In this document: piece after piece, positions 8,948 to 17,630 of the stretch
Layout: each line of letters starts with the position of its first letter
Position numbering within the stretch: the stretch's first letter is position 1
DNA from: Sneathiella marina
Lineage (GTDB): Bacteria; Pseudomonadota; Alphaproteobacteria; Sneathiellales; Sneathiellaceae
Assembly: GCF_023746535.1 (NCBI RefSeq)
Contig: NZ_CP098747.1
Coordinates: 1,804,364-1,868,363 of the forward strand
Reading direction: 5' to 3'
Length of the DNA stretch: 64,000 nt
Translations under genes and position numbers: made by a program
Notes under the pieces: generated by a model
What the model was told of the DNA's origin: nothing
What the model saw: the letters and a program-made list of their open reading frames with translations, nothing else
Database searches by the model: none

Positions 8948-10189
8948 CTAAAAATTGTAATTTAGCCCAAATGAAAATTTTTGTCTGTCAGCTGCGAAAT
9001 TGGCACCATCATAATCGGCGTACATGGTTACAATTTTAAAGCCGTGATCAAGCGGAAAAATAGCCAATATGTCAACTTCAGACCCCATATCAGTTGACCC
9101 ATTTTCAGCGCTAAAATCATGATAGGCTGCCTGGACATTGATCCCTTTTGGAAAGTAGAAAAAAGACGGCGTCTGATATGCGAGCGAAACGTGAAAATCT
9201 TCCAGCCCGTCGCCCGGTGTCGTGAGAAACACGTCTGCCAATCCCTGGAACTTATGCCCCGTCGCAAGCGGCGTCTGAAAGGCAACGGTGCCGTTGCCGG
9301 TAAAGACGTCATATCCGAGCCGGGCTGTCATGTTCTTCCACAAAACGGAACCGGAAACAGCGTAATAGTCTTCGCTTACGTCGGCATTATTATCAGCATA
9401 GTTTTCCTGATGGGCAATCGTGGCGCCATAGCCGAATTTTATGGTCTTCGGCCCTTTTATGTTGCCTTTCAGCCTGACACCATAGGTTGCCAGGGAAGAA
9501 GACTTCTTTGCTTCTTCAAAATCAAGCCAGTGACCAAAGCCCGTGATGTTTAAATAGGGTAGCTCTGAATATTGAATGTCAATCAAATGGCTGTTGGAAC
9601 TGAAATCGCCTAACGCGGCTTCGCTTCCAAATATGCTGTTCACCTGCCAAATGTAAGAATAATCGATCTTTACATTTGATATGGCCGTGTTTGTAACGCG
9701 CAAAGAGTCAAAAGTTTGCTCATTTTGGCGCCACCCCACATTCCCGACAAATCGTGCGTCACCCAGAATTATCCGTTGCCTGCCGATTTTCGCGGTCGTG
9801 TCCTGAAGGCCCGTATATTTCAGGTTGGCCCGGTTTAATCGAAAAGAATCCGGATCGGCGACGATGGGATAGGTGGTCTTTCCGTTGACGGTGCTATTAA
9901 ACTCCTCCGATCCAAAATGTGTGGTGCCGTCGATTTCACCGAGCAAACTAAAGTCTTTCCAGGAACCTGTTTCATACCCCAAACGAACCCTGGCTGTCTT
10001 GGCCTGGGCGTCATTTGCGATGCCGTCCTGATCCACATATTCGTACCGGATACGTATATTGGTAAGGAATTTTCCGTTTTCCAACGCTTGAGCGAGTGAT
10101 TCTTCTGCTTTTGATGACATTGGTGAGGCGAGCATGGATATAGAGGCAACAAAAAAGGTGAGCATATTCGCTGCGATCGAGGCCTTCAT
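8948..10189 (-). CDS. Outer-membrane porin-like beta-barrel protein (alginate-export type)
   Basis: A 413-residue secreted protein with a Sec signal peptide (residues 1-28, cleaved after SKA). The mature part consists of alternating polar/hydrophobic strands typical of a large beta-barrel and ends in Phe (LNYNF), the usual outer-membrane insertion signal. Segments such as KIGRQRIILGDARFVGNVGWRQNEQTFD resemble the alginate-export/OprB-like porin group. The cargo is unknown. A perfect FNR/FixK-type box lies 65 bases upstream of the ATG (10248-10261) with a suitably placed -10, so expression is probably linked to low oxygen. It is separated from the upstream VWA gene by 91 bases and probably has its own promoter. 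Confidence 0.82.
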   Translation of the reverse strand: MKASIAANMLTFFVASISMLASPMSSKAEESLAQALENGKFLTNIRIRYEYVDQDGIANDAQAKTARVRLGYETGSWKDFSLLGEIDGTTHFGSEEFNSTVNGKTTYPIVADPDSFRLNRANLKYTGLQDTTAKIGRQRIILGDARFVGNVGWRQNEQTFDSLRVTNTAISNVKIDYSYIWQVNSIFGSEAALGDFSSNSHLIDIQYSELPYLNITGFGHWLDFEEAKKSSSLATYGVRLKGNIKGPKTIKFGYGATIAHQENYADNNADVSEDYYAVSGSVLWKNMTARLGYDVFTGNGTVAFQTPLATGHKFQGLADVFLTTPGDGLEDFHVSLAYQTPSFFYFPKGINVQAAYHDFSAENGSTDMGSEVDILAIFPLDHGFKIVTMYADYDGANFAADRQKFSFGLNYNF

Positions 10190-10247
10190 GGTAATTCTCC
10201 GGGCGTTTAATTTCCCGAAAATCCTACAGTGAAAGCCGTCTGGTCAC

Positions 10248-10261
10248 TTGATCCTGATCAA
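10248..10261 (-). promoter_or_regulatory. FNR/FixK-type box upstream of the porin gene
   Basis: TTGAT-CCTG-ATCAA (plus strand) is a perfect match to the FNR/FixK consensus TTGAT-N4-ATCAA. Read in the direction of the porin gene, 21 bases separate it from TAGGAT (10221-10226), a plausible -10. That spacing puts the box close to -41.5, as in class II activated promoters. The box lies in the 91-base gap between the porin and the VWA gene. Binding is inferred. Confidence 0.7.
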
Positions 10262-10280
10262 GCAATTGCCGTTATTTTTT

Positions 10281-11714
10281 CTAGTTGGATTTAAGCAGAT
10301 CGCGAATGATTAACTCGAGTTTGTTGAGTGAGTTACATGTTTCCGCGGTTGTACAATAAGGCGCAATCCGCAGCATTTCTGAATCGCCCGACCCCCATAT
10401 GGACTTACGTTCAGGATTGAGCCAGATAACCCGTTTTGCCCGTGATTTGATTTCCTTCAGGATATCGACACGAGGATCTGCACCGTTGGATCGGCCATCT
10501 CCCAGAAAAATAACAGTCGTTCTGTTATCAATCTCGTCGAATATCAAATCCTTGAAATCTTCCATGGCACGGCCATAGTCCGTGGACCGTCCGCCAAATT
10601 GATCAATGGCCAGGGGGACTGCCTCTTCAGCGCCAAGGCGGTCGAAAAGATCGGTCACTTCTCCCAAGGTGCCTGAAAAGGCGAATGACCTGACTTTTGG
10701 CAAAACTTCATTCAGCGAATAAAGAAAGAGCAGGAGAAATCTGGCTACCGAGGCGACAGAGCCCGAAACATCGCAAACCGCCAGCACTTTCGGGCGGTCC
10801 TTGTGTTTTTGTTTCCAGTGGGTTTCAAACATGATCCCGTCATAGGCAATATTGCGGCGCATGGTCTTGCGGATATCGAGATGTCCGCGATTCTTGACCT
10901 TGCGAATGCGAGAATTCATATCCGTAAGGCGCTTGGCCATTCTGCGAACGATCTCGCGCATATGCTTGAAATCGCGATGTTCTATATTGGACAGCCGGAC
11001 CTTTTTAAGGACATCCTGACGAAACTGCTTCCCTTTTCCACTACTGGTGAGGGCCAGTTGTCGTTCCACCATGTCCCGGACGGCATCGAAGAGTGTTTCG
11101 AGGCGGCCGGCAAGATCTACTGCACCGTCATCATCCCCTTGTTCCTCCCTGGCCGCAATTTCCTGGTTAACCTGATCGAGCCCCATTTGCTCCATAATAC
11201 GGCGCGTAAATAATCCGCGTTGTGTCATGAGGACAATGCCCCCGAGATTAACGTCTCCGGCGGCTTGGGTCATGGCTAATGCCAGCGCTGTTCTGTCATT
11301 TTGTTCCAGCATTTCAAGGAGAGGGGCAGTAGGGTCACCCGATGGCTCCACCGATTCCAGTCCGTCACCTGCACCATTTTCGTTTTCTGATGAGGAGCCG
11401 TCCTCATTTTCATTGGCCGGCTCGGGCGGGGCAGATTGATCTTCAATACTGTCTGCACCTTCATCGGTTTCATCATTTCGTTCTTTAAAATCAAGCTCGA
11501 TATTATAGCTGAAAAATTCGTCGAAACAGCGGTTGAAACTGTCATGTTCTTCAACGGTTTTTGCCATGACCTGCGACAATGCAGCCTTCAGCAACCCGCG
11601 ATCATCATAACCGATGAGCTGCACGGTTTCCGCCGCGTCCAGGCTTTCGCCGATGGACACGGGAATATCTGCATATCGCAGCATTTCAATAAATTCCGCG
11701 AGAGGCTTATCCAT
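10281..11714 (-). CDS. VWA domain-containing CoxE-like protein
   Basis: A 477-residue soluble protein of the CoxE/VWA group. The N-terminal helical domain is followed by a strongly acidic, low-complexity linker (about 78-125), a long helical basic region (225-305), and a C-terminal VWA domain. That domain begins KVLAVCDVSGSV with an intact MIDAS DxSxS (Asp315, Ser317, Ser319) and has a later DGRSNG loop. Such proteins work with a MoxR AAA+ ATPase as a metal-centre insertion or remodelling pair. Its ATG overlaps the stop of the MoxR gene (TAATG), so the two form an operon. No CO-dehydrogenase genes are adjacent, so the client is unknown. Confidence 0.85.
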   Translation of the reverse strand: MDKPLAEFIEMLRYADIPVSIGESLDAAETVQLIGYDDRGLLKAALSQVMAKTVEEHDSFNRCFDEFFSYNIELDFKERNDETDEGADSIEDQSAPPEPANENEDGSSSENENGAGDGLESVEPSGDPTAPLLEMLEQNDRTALALAMTQAAGDVNLGGIVLMTQRGLFTRRIMEQMGLDQVNQEIAAREEQGDDDGAVDLAGRLETLFDAVRDMVERQLALTSSGKGKQFRQDVLKKVRLSNIEHRDFKHMREIVRRMAKRLTDMNSRIRKVKNRGHLDIRKTMRRNIAYDGIMFETHWKQKHKDRPKVLAVCDVSGSVASVARFLLLFLYSLNEVLPKVRSFAFSGTLGEVTDLFDRLGAEEAVPLAIDQFGGRSTDYGRAMEDFKDLIFDEIDNRTTVIFLGDGRSNGADPRVDILKEIKSRAKRVIWLNPERKSIWGSGDSEMLRIAPYCTTAETCNSLNKLELIIRDLLKSN

Positions 11715-12661
11715 TACCGGGTTTCTTTATGGGCAATGGCCACCAGTTTAGGGACATCGGAATTGGTGTTTTCAATATCTTCTTCAAACTTCAGAAGCAT
11801 ATTCAACGTATTACGCACCATATCTGCATCGAGCTTCTCGGCATGTAACAAAAGCAGCGTTCGGGCCCAATCGATGGTTTCACTCACTGCGGGAAGTTTT
11901 TTAAGATCCTGGGTTCTCAATTGCTGGACAAAGGATACAATCTGGTTGCGCAGGTTCTCATCCAGTTCCGGAACACGGGTCTTGATAATTCTCCGTTCCA
12001 GCTCGGCGTCGGGAAAGGGAATATACAGATGCAGGCAGCGCCGCTTGAGAGCGTCACTCATTTCCCGCGTATTATTGCTTGTCAGGAACACGAGTGGTTT
12101 GGTTTTTGCCTTGATTGTACCGATCTCAGGCACTGAAATCTGATAATCCGACAGGATTTCCAGCAAATAGGCTTCAAATTCATGATCAGATTTGTCTATT
12201 TCATCAATCAACAATACAGTTTTTACGTCAGATTTCAGGGCTTGCAGCAGAGGCCGGGCTTCCAGAAATTTTTCTGAATAGAAGCTGTCTCCAAATTGGT
12301 GCAATTTGTCCATGGATTGATCCAACCCTACGGCATCTTCAAGCAAGTCCCCCAATTTTTCCTTCAGGATTTGAGTGTAGAGAAGTTGCTTGCCATATTT
12401 CCATTCATATAAAGCCTTGGATTCGTCCAGCCCCTCATAACATTGAAGACGGATCATGGGGGCACCAAGCAATTCCGATGCTGCTTTGGCAAGTTCCGTT
12501 TTTCCAACACCGGGAGGGCCCTCGACGAGGATCGGCTTATCCAGTTTTTGCGATAAATAGATTGAAGTCGCAATATGTCGGTCGCAAATGTAACCAGCGG
12601 TTTCAAATCCGGCTTTAATGAGGTCAATGGCTTCCGCCGGGTCTTTATCGATAATACTCAC
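11714..12661 (-). CDS. MoxR family AAA+ ATPase (CoxD-like)
   Basis: A 315-residue AAA+ ATPase. Walker A is GPPGVGKT (48-55), Walker B is VLLIDEIDKSD (149-159), and sensor 1 is FLTSNNTREMSDALKRRC. The arrangement and the paired VWA gene are those of MoxR/CoxD chaperones, which use ATP to remodel or activate metalloenzymes. It is the first gene of a two-gene operon, divergent from alaS with a 215-base shared intergenic region. A link to the molybdenum enzymes elsewhere in the window is possible but not shown. Confidence 0.88.
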   Translation of the reverse strand: MSIIDKDPAEAIDLIKAGFETAGYICDRHIATSIYLSQKLDKPILVEGPPGVGKTELAKAASELLGAPMIRLQCYEGLDESKALYEWKYGKQLLYTQILKEKLGDLLEDAVGLDQSMDKLHQFGDSFYSEKFLEARPLLQALKSDVKTVLLIDEIDKSDHEFEAYLLEILSDYQISVPEIGTIKAKTKPLVFLTSNNTREMSDALKRRCLHLYIPFPDAELERRIIKTRVPELDENLRNQIVSFVQQLRTQDLKKLPAVSETIDWARTLLLLHAEKLDADMVRNTLNMLLKFEEDIENTNSDVPKLVAIAHKETR

Positions 12662-12876
12662 GTGATTATTCCGTTCTCTATCGGACAGGGAAAATTGTTT
12701 TCCGTGTTATTATTAGTTCTTGAATTCAAATCCGAACTCTTTCCATAACAGGCTTGAGCCACCATTTCCAGTGCTAACCCGCTGGACAGGGCTGGCCTGT
12801 CACGGTAAAAGTCTGATCTGGTCTTGATGGATGATATATATACCTTATTTGCGGCGAAGGTGACGGAGTTTTTAAC

Positions 12877-15534
12877 ATGAGTACAACAAATGAAATTCGA
12901 AGCTCTTTTTTGGAGTATTTCTCCAAGAATGAGCATGAGAAAGTTGATAGCTCACCTTTGATCCCGCGCAACGACCCAACGCTGCTATTTACCAATGCGG
13001 GCATGGTTCAGTTCAAGAATGTTTTTACGGGTCAGGAAAAACGACCCTATAGCCGTGCGGTGACCACTCAAAAATGTGTTCGCGCGGGCGGCAAGCATAA
13101 TGACCTGGAAAATGTCGGAAGGACGGCCCGTCATCATACTTTTTTTGAAATGCTGGGTAATTTCTCTTTTGGTGACTATTTCAAAGAGCAGGCCATCGAG
13201 CATGCCTGGACGCTGCTGACCAAGGAATTTGGCTTGCCGAAGGATAAGCTTTTGGTGACCGTTTTTCATGACGACGACGAGGCAGTCGGGCATTGGAAGA
13301 AAATCTCTGGGCTGACGGATGACAGAATAATACGGATTGCTACATCGGATAATTTTTGGTCCATGGGCGATACTGGCCCTTGCGGCCCTTGCTCGGAAAT
13401 TTTTTATGATCATGGCGATCATATACCTGGCGGCCCTCCCGGTAGTCCTGACGAAGACGGGGACAGGTTTATCGAGATTTGGAATCTCGTTTTCATGCAG
13501 TTCGAGCAACTGAACAAAGAAACGAGGGAAAACCTGCCACGCCCGTCCATTGATACGGGAATGGGACTTGAACGACTTACAGCTGTTTTGCAGGGAAAAC
13601 ACGATAACTATGATATCGATTTGATGCGGACCATCATTGAAGCATCTGCTGATATCTCCAATAAGGATGCAGATGGCGAATTTAAAATTTCCCATCGGGT
13701 GATTGCAGATCACCTTCGATCTTCAGCCTTTCTCGTCGCTGATGGTGTATTGCCGTCAAACGAGGGGCGCGGTTACGTTCTACGCCGGATTATGCGCCGG
13801 GCGATGCGTCATGCTCATATGCTGGGTGCAAAAGATCCAATGATCTGGAAGCTGGTCACAACACTTGTTCATGAAATGGGGGAGGCTTTTCCAGAATTGT
13901 CTCGCGCTCAGTCCCTGATTACGGAGACATTGAAAGTTGAAGAAACCAAATTCAAGGAAACCCTGGATCGCGGATTGAAGCTATTGGGCGATGCGACCGA
14001 TAAACTCGGGGATCAGGAAGCTCTGCCGGGGGATGTCGCTTTCAAACTTTATGATACATTCGGGTTCCCCCTCGATCTGACCAAAGATATTTTAAAAGGG
14101 CAGAAGCGGGATCTGGACGAAGACGGTTTCGATATTGCCATGGCCAAACAGAAAGCTGCCGCCCGTGCTGCCTGGTCAGGATCAGGGGAAGCAGCCACTG
14201 ATCAGCTTTGGTTCGATATGCATGAACGCATCGGGGCGTCGGAATTTCTAGGATATCAGACAGACTCGGCGGAAGGTCAGGTTCAGGCCATTGTTGTAAA
14301 TGGCGCCGAACGGGAAACTGCAACCGAAGGCGATGATATATTGGTCGTTTTGAACCAGACGCCGTTTTATGGTGAATCGGGCGGTCAGGAAGGCGATCAT
14401 GGTATTTTGAAATCGATAGACGGTTTTGAAATGGAGGTAAAAGATACCCAGAAGAAACAGGATGTCTACATCCATATCGGTCGTGTCCTCACGGGATCCT
14501 TGAAAGTCGGCGATGTTGTTGAAACCCATATTGATGTTGTTCGCAGGACCCGATTGCGGGCCCATCATTCGGCGACCCATTTATTGCACGAAGCGCTGCG
14601 GCAGCGCCTTGGCGAGCATGTGACACAAAAAGGGTCATTGGTGGCAGAAGATCGGCTCCGGTTTGATTTTGCCCATCAAAAACCGATGTCCGAGGAAGAA
14701 ATGCGTCAGGTCGAAATTGATGTGAACGATCGTATTCGCCTGAATGCTCCAGTTGCGGTTCATTTGACAACGCCTGAAGATGCAATCAAGGCCGGTGCCA
14801 TGGCCCTGTTTGGGGAAAAATATGGCGATGAAGTGCGGGTTGTCAGTATGGGCGGCCTGGATATGGATAAAGGCGAGGACCGGGATTATTCGACGGAGTT
14901 ATGTGGCGGGACACATGTGTCCCGTACCGGTGATATCGGCTTTTTAAAAATTACCGGTGAGGCCGGTCTTGCGGCAGGTGTTCGCCGGATTGAGGCTGTC
15001 GTCGGACAGGCGGCGCTGGATTATGTGAATGATCGCGAACAAATGCTGTTCAAGGCATCGGCTTCCTTAAAAACCTCTCCCGCAGAGTTATCAACTCGGA
15101 TAACCGGATTACTGGATGAAAGAAAGCGTCTTGACCGTGAACTTACGGAAACAAGGAAGAAACTGGCAACCGGCGGTGGCGGTAAAACTGCCGAAATCGA
15201 AAAAATCGGTGACGTCGGTTTTATCGCTCATTTGCTTGGAGATGTCCCGCCGCGGGATCTGAAACCCATGGCTGACGAAATCAAGAAAAAGCTTGATAGC
15301 GGCGTCATTGTTCTTATTGCGGCCAATGATGGTAAGGCGTCAATTGTTATTAGTGTCACTGACGATCTGACATCGAAATTCAGTGCGGTTGACCTGGTTC
15401 GAGCTGGATCTGAGGCTTTAGGGGGTAAAGGCGGAGGTGGCCGCCCTGACATGGCGCAGGCCGGAGGTCCGAATGCAGAGAAGGGGGCTGACGCTATTGC
15501 CGCTATTCGCGCGGCTATAAGCGAGGCGGCATAA
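12877..15534 (+). CDS. alaS: Alanyl-tRNA synthetase
   Basis: Complete 885-residue alanine-tRNA ligase, class II, cytoplasmic. The N-terminal catalytic core has the conserved [18 protein letters not shown] segment. The editing domain carries the zinc ligands HHSATH (His564, His568) and CGGTH (Cys676, His680). The C-terminal DHHA1 domain ends with the glycine-rich [16 protein letters not shown] that contacts tRNA. The ATG at 12877 gives the normal [15 protein letters not shown] start. It is transcribed alone, divergent from the MoxR gene. Confidence 0.97.
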   Translation: MSTTNEIRSSFLEYFSKNEHEKVDSSPLIPRNDPTLLFTNAGMVQFKNVFTGQEKRPYSRAVTTQKCVRAGGKHNDLENVGRTARHHTFFEMLGNFSFGDYFKEQAIEHAWTLLTKEFGLPKDKLLVTVFHDDDEAVGHWKKISGLTDDRIIRIATSDNFWSMGDTGPCGPCSEIFYDHGDHIPGGPPGSPDEDGDRFIEIWNLVFMQFEQLNKETRENLPRPSIDTGMGLERLTAVLQGKHDNYDIDLMRTIIEASADISNKDADGEFKISHRVIADHLRSSAFLVADGVLPSNEGRGYVLRRIMRRAMRHAHMLGAKDPMIWKLVTTLVHEMGEAFPELSRAQSLITETLKVEETKFKETLDRGLKLLGDATDKLGDQEALPGDVAFKLYDTFGFPLDLTKDILKGQKRDLDEDGFDIAMAKQKAAARAAWSGSGEAATDQLWFDMHERIGASEFLGYQTDSAEGQVQAIVVNGAERETATEGDDILVVLNQTPFYGESGGQEGDHGILKSIDGFEMEVKDTQKKQDVYIHIGRVLTGSLKVGDVVETHIDVVRRTRLRAHHSATHLLHEALRQRLGEHVTQKGSLVAEDRLRFDFAHQKPMSEEEMRQVEIDVNDRIRLNAPVAVHLTTPEDAIKAGAMALFGEKYGDEVRVVSMGGLDMDKGEDRDYSTELCGGTHVSRTGDIGFLKITGEAGLAAGVRRIEAVVGQAALDYVNDREQMLFKASASLKTSPAELSTRITGLLDERKRLDRELTETRKKLATGGGGKTAEIEKIGDVGFIAHLLGDVPPRDLKPMADEIKKKLDSGVIVLIAANDGKASIVISVTDDLTSKFSAVDLVRAGSEALGGKGGGGRPDMAQAGGPNAEKGADAIAAIRAAISEAA

Positions 15535-15864
15535 GTCATCGGGAGGAGCCAAAAATCGGCAGGCCTGCCCCCCGCCGATTTCCGTACTCTACTGGATACG
15601 CTACTAAATTCATGTCTTCATACGTAATACTTAATCTTGAAGACATGACGGTCCTCCCTTAGACTTGCCCGGCTAACATCTATCTATGTTGCTAACCGGT
15701 ATTACTGCATTTGATGGTTAGAAGAGGCAAAACCTTGTCAGGAATAAGGCGTTTTCAAGGTTATCCGGCACCGCCTTGATGCATTGAAAAATCCTGATTG
15801 CTGAATATCTGATAAGAAGAAGCGGAGAATGGGTTTCCGCGATTACTATTATTGAGGCATTGTG
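15535..15864. other. Hairpin-rich spacer between alaS and htpX
   Basis: A 330-base gap with no convincing ORF but with several perfect inverted repeats: AAATCGGC/GCCGATTT (15553-15560, 15574-15581), CATGTCTTCA/TGAAGACATG (15611-15620, 15638-15647), AACCTTG/CAAGGTT around 15732-15763, and GCGGA/TCCGC just before htpX. The first may be a weak alaS terminator, since it lacks a T-tract. The others are unexplained and could be an htpX leader, a small RNA or operators. Confidence 0.45.
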
Positions 15865-16848
15865 ATGAACTTCATAAAAACAGGGATGCTGATAGCAGCA
15901 ATAACAGCCCTTTTTTTAGGAGTTGGGTTTTTAATTGGCGGAACAACAGGAATGCTTGTTGCATTTGTTATCGCCATTGGCATGAACGGCTTCGCCTACT
16001 GGAACTCCGATAAAATGGTGCTCAAGATGCACGGCGCTCGTTTGGTGACGGAAAGCGAGGCGCCGATACTTGTGCGCGTTGTCAAGGATCTCTCCGAGCG
16101 TGCCGGCCTGCCGATGCCGAAAGTATATATTATGGAGAACGCCCAGCCTAATGCCTTCGCAACCGGCCGCAATCCGGAAAATGCAGCCGTTGCCGCCACG
16201 ACAGGTCTTTTGGATTTACTAACCCCAGAGGAGCTTGCAGGTGTCATGGCCCATGAGCTGGCTCATGTGAAGAACCGGGACACTCTGACCATGACAGTCA
16301 CGGCAACCCTTGCCGGTGCTATTAGTATGCTCGCAAATTTTGCCCTGTTTTTTGGTGGAAACAGGAACAATAGCGGTGGCCTTATCGGTGCATTGGCGAT
16401 AATGATCCTTGCACCGCTGGCCGCCATGCTCGTTCAAATGGCCATTAGCCGGACACGGGAATATTCTGCCGATCACACGGGAAGTGAAATTTGCGGTAAT
16501 CCTGACTGGCTTGCCAGTGCCCTGCAAAAGCTGGAGCGTGGCGTGCAGGCCCATGAAAATATACCGGCAGAAAAAAATCCGGCCTCAGCCAGTCTCTTCA
16601 TTATCAATCCTCTCCATGGAAAACGGGCGGATAGCTTGTTTTCGACACATCCGGCAACCAAGAACAGGGTCGCTAAACTGAAAGAAATGACGTTAGGCAT
16701 GGTTCGGGGTGGGGCTAATACATACCGGGCTCCGAATTCACGTTACGTGAAAAATACCACGGTCGAAAAGCCGTCTGGTCGAGGATCAACACCCTATACA
16801 GATCAAAAATCGAGAGAATCCGACCAAAAGCCGGGGCCGTGGGGATAA
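15865..16848 (+). CDS. htpX: Membrane zinc metalloprotease HtpX
   Basis: M48-family inner-membrane protease, 327 residues from the ATG at 15865 (GAGG seven bases upstream; a GTG at 15862 is the alternative). Two N-terminal hydrophobic helices (about 6-27 and 29-46) precede the zinc site HELAH (130-134). Two further helices follow, and the third zinc ligand is expected in the segment [14 protein letters not shown]. HtpX degrades misfolded membrane proteins and is often heat- or envelope-stress induced. The last ~45 residues are a polar, Ser/Pro/Lys-rich tail. It converges on the TetR gene with a ten-base gap. Confidence 0.93.
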   Translation: MNFIKTGMLIAAITALFLGVGFLIGGTTGMLVAFVIAIGMNGFAYWNSDKMVLKMHGARLVTESEAPILVRVVKDLSERAGLPMPKVYIMENAQPNAFATGRNPENAAVAATTGLLDLLTPEELAGVMAHELAHVKNRDTLTMTVTATLAGAISMLANFALFFGGNRNNSGGLIGALAIMILAPLAAMLVQMAISRTREYSADHTGSEICGNPDWLASALQKLERGVQAHENIPAEKNPASASLFIINPLHGKRADSLFSTHPATKNRVAKLKEMTLGMVRGGANTYRAPNSRYVKNTTVEKPSGRGSTPYTDQKSRESDQKPGPWG

Positions 16849-16858
16849 AAGCGGCGGG

Positions 16859-17491
16859 TTAGCTCATGTTTTCCGGATTTTTTACAAGAGCGCGTGTCAA
16901 AAACCGTGTCATATGATCAACAAATTCCTGGCGGCTCTGGCCTTTGCGATAGGCATGTGGTGCGGAAAACTGAATTAATCCTACCATGGCATGACCAATC
17001 AGATCCGGGTCTACATCATCATAGAGCTCTCCGGTATCGCAGGCATTCTTCAATCTAATAATAAACCCAGAGGCAAACTTGCTTCGAACTTCTTTTGAGG
17101 TGGAATCCGTAGGGTCAAATACTTTCGTATCAACCATCGCAGATCTGAGGAGCCCCGGATTTTGCTCGGCAAATTCCTGAATGGCAGTAAGACTGTATCG
17201 AATATATTCCTCAAAACTTTTCACATCTGGAATTTTTGACTGAACAAACGCATGAAGATCTTCTTGCGCGGAACTGGCAAAAGCCAAAAATATTTCCCGC
17301 TTGTCCGTGTAGTGAGAATAAAAGGTTCCGTGGGCAACGTCAGCTTCGCGGGCAATATCCTGAGGGCGTGTTTCGTGGTAGCCTTTGCTGACAAAAAGTT
17401 TGCGGGCAGCCTCAAGAAGTCTGTTCCGTTTTTCTTCTTTTCGTTTGCTGGCACGATCTGTAGCCAGGACAACTCCTGCCGGTCCACTCAT
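16859..17491 (-). CDS. TetR/AcrR family transcriptional regulator
   Basis: A 210-residue regulator. The N-terminal helix-turn-helix is clear: KRNRLLEAARKLFVSKGYHETRPQDIAREADVAHGTFYSHYTDKREIF, about residues 21-70, with the conserved FYxHFxxK-like end. The C-terminal ligand domain (about 75-200) is typical in length. It is divergent from the acyl-CoA ligase at 17631, and a 13-base dyad TGACA-TTT-TGTCA (17551-17563) lies in the shared 139-base region. It probably controls the CoA-ester catabolic genes, in response to an acyl-CoA or aromatic acid. Ligand and targets are inferred. Confidence 0.88.
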   Translation of the reverse strand: MSGPAGVVLATDRASKRKEEKRNRLLEAARKLFVSKGYHETRPQDIAREADVAHGTFYSHYTDKREIFLAFASSAQEDLHAFVQSKIPDVKSFEEYIRYSLTAIQEFAEQNPGLLRSAMVDTKVFDPTDSTSKEVRSKFASGFIIRLKNACDTGELYDDVDPDLIGHAMVGLIQFSAPHAYRKGQSRQEFVDHMTRFLTRALVKNPENMS

Positions 17492-17550
17492 GGGTACTCT
17501 ACCTCAGATATTTTTTTGTTCTTTTTTTTGGCTGCCGCTGGCAATTGTTG

Positions 17551-17563
17551 TGACATTTTGTCA
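17551..17563. promoter_or_regulatory. Candidate TetR operator in divergent promoter region
   Basis: TGACA-TTT-TGTCA is a 13-base perfect dyad between the TetR-type regulator and the acyl-CoA ligase gene. A second, outer near-perfect inverted repeat (17509-17522 and 17598-17612, T-rich ending GTTCT on one side and AGAAC plus an A-run on the other) frames the same region. Operator function is inferred from position and symmetry only. Confidence 0.4.
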
Positions 17564-17630
17564 GTATGCTGCACAATAACAGTCAGCCGACAAAAATAGA
17601 ACAAAAAAAATAGAGGAGCTCGTTGCCGGC

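Noticed and set aside
12985-13713. 242-residue minus-strand ORF inside alaS
   Set aside because: Antisense shadow of the conserved alanyl-tRNA synthetase core.
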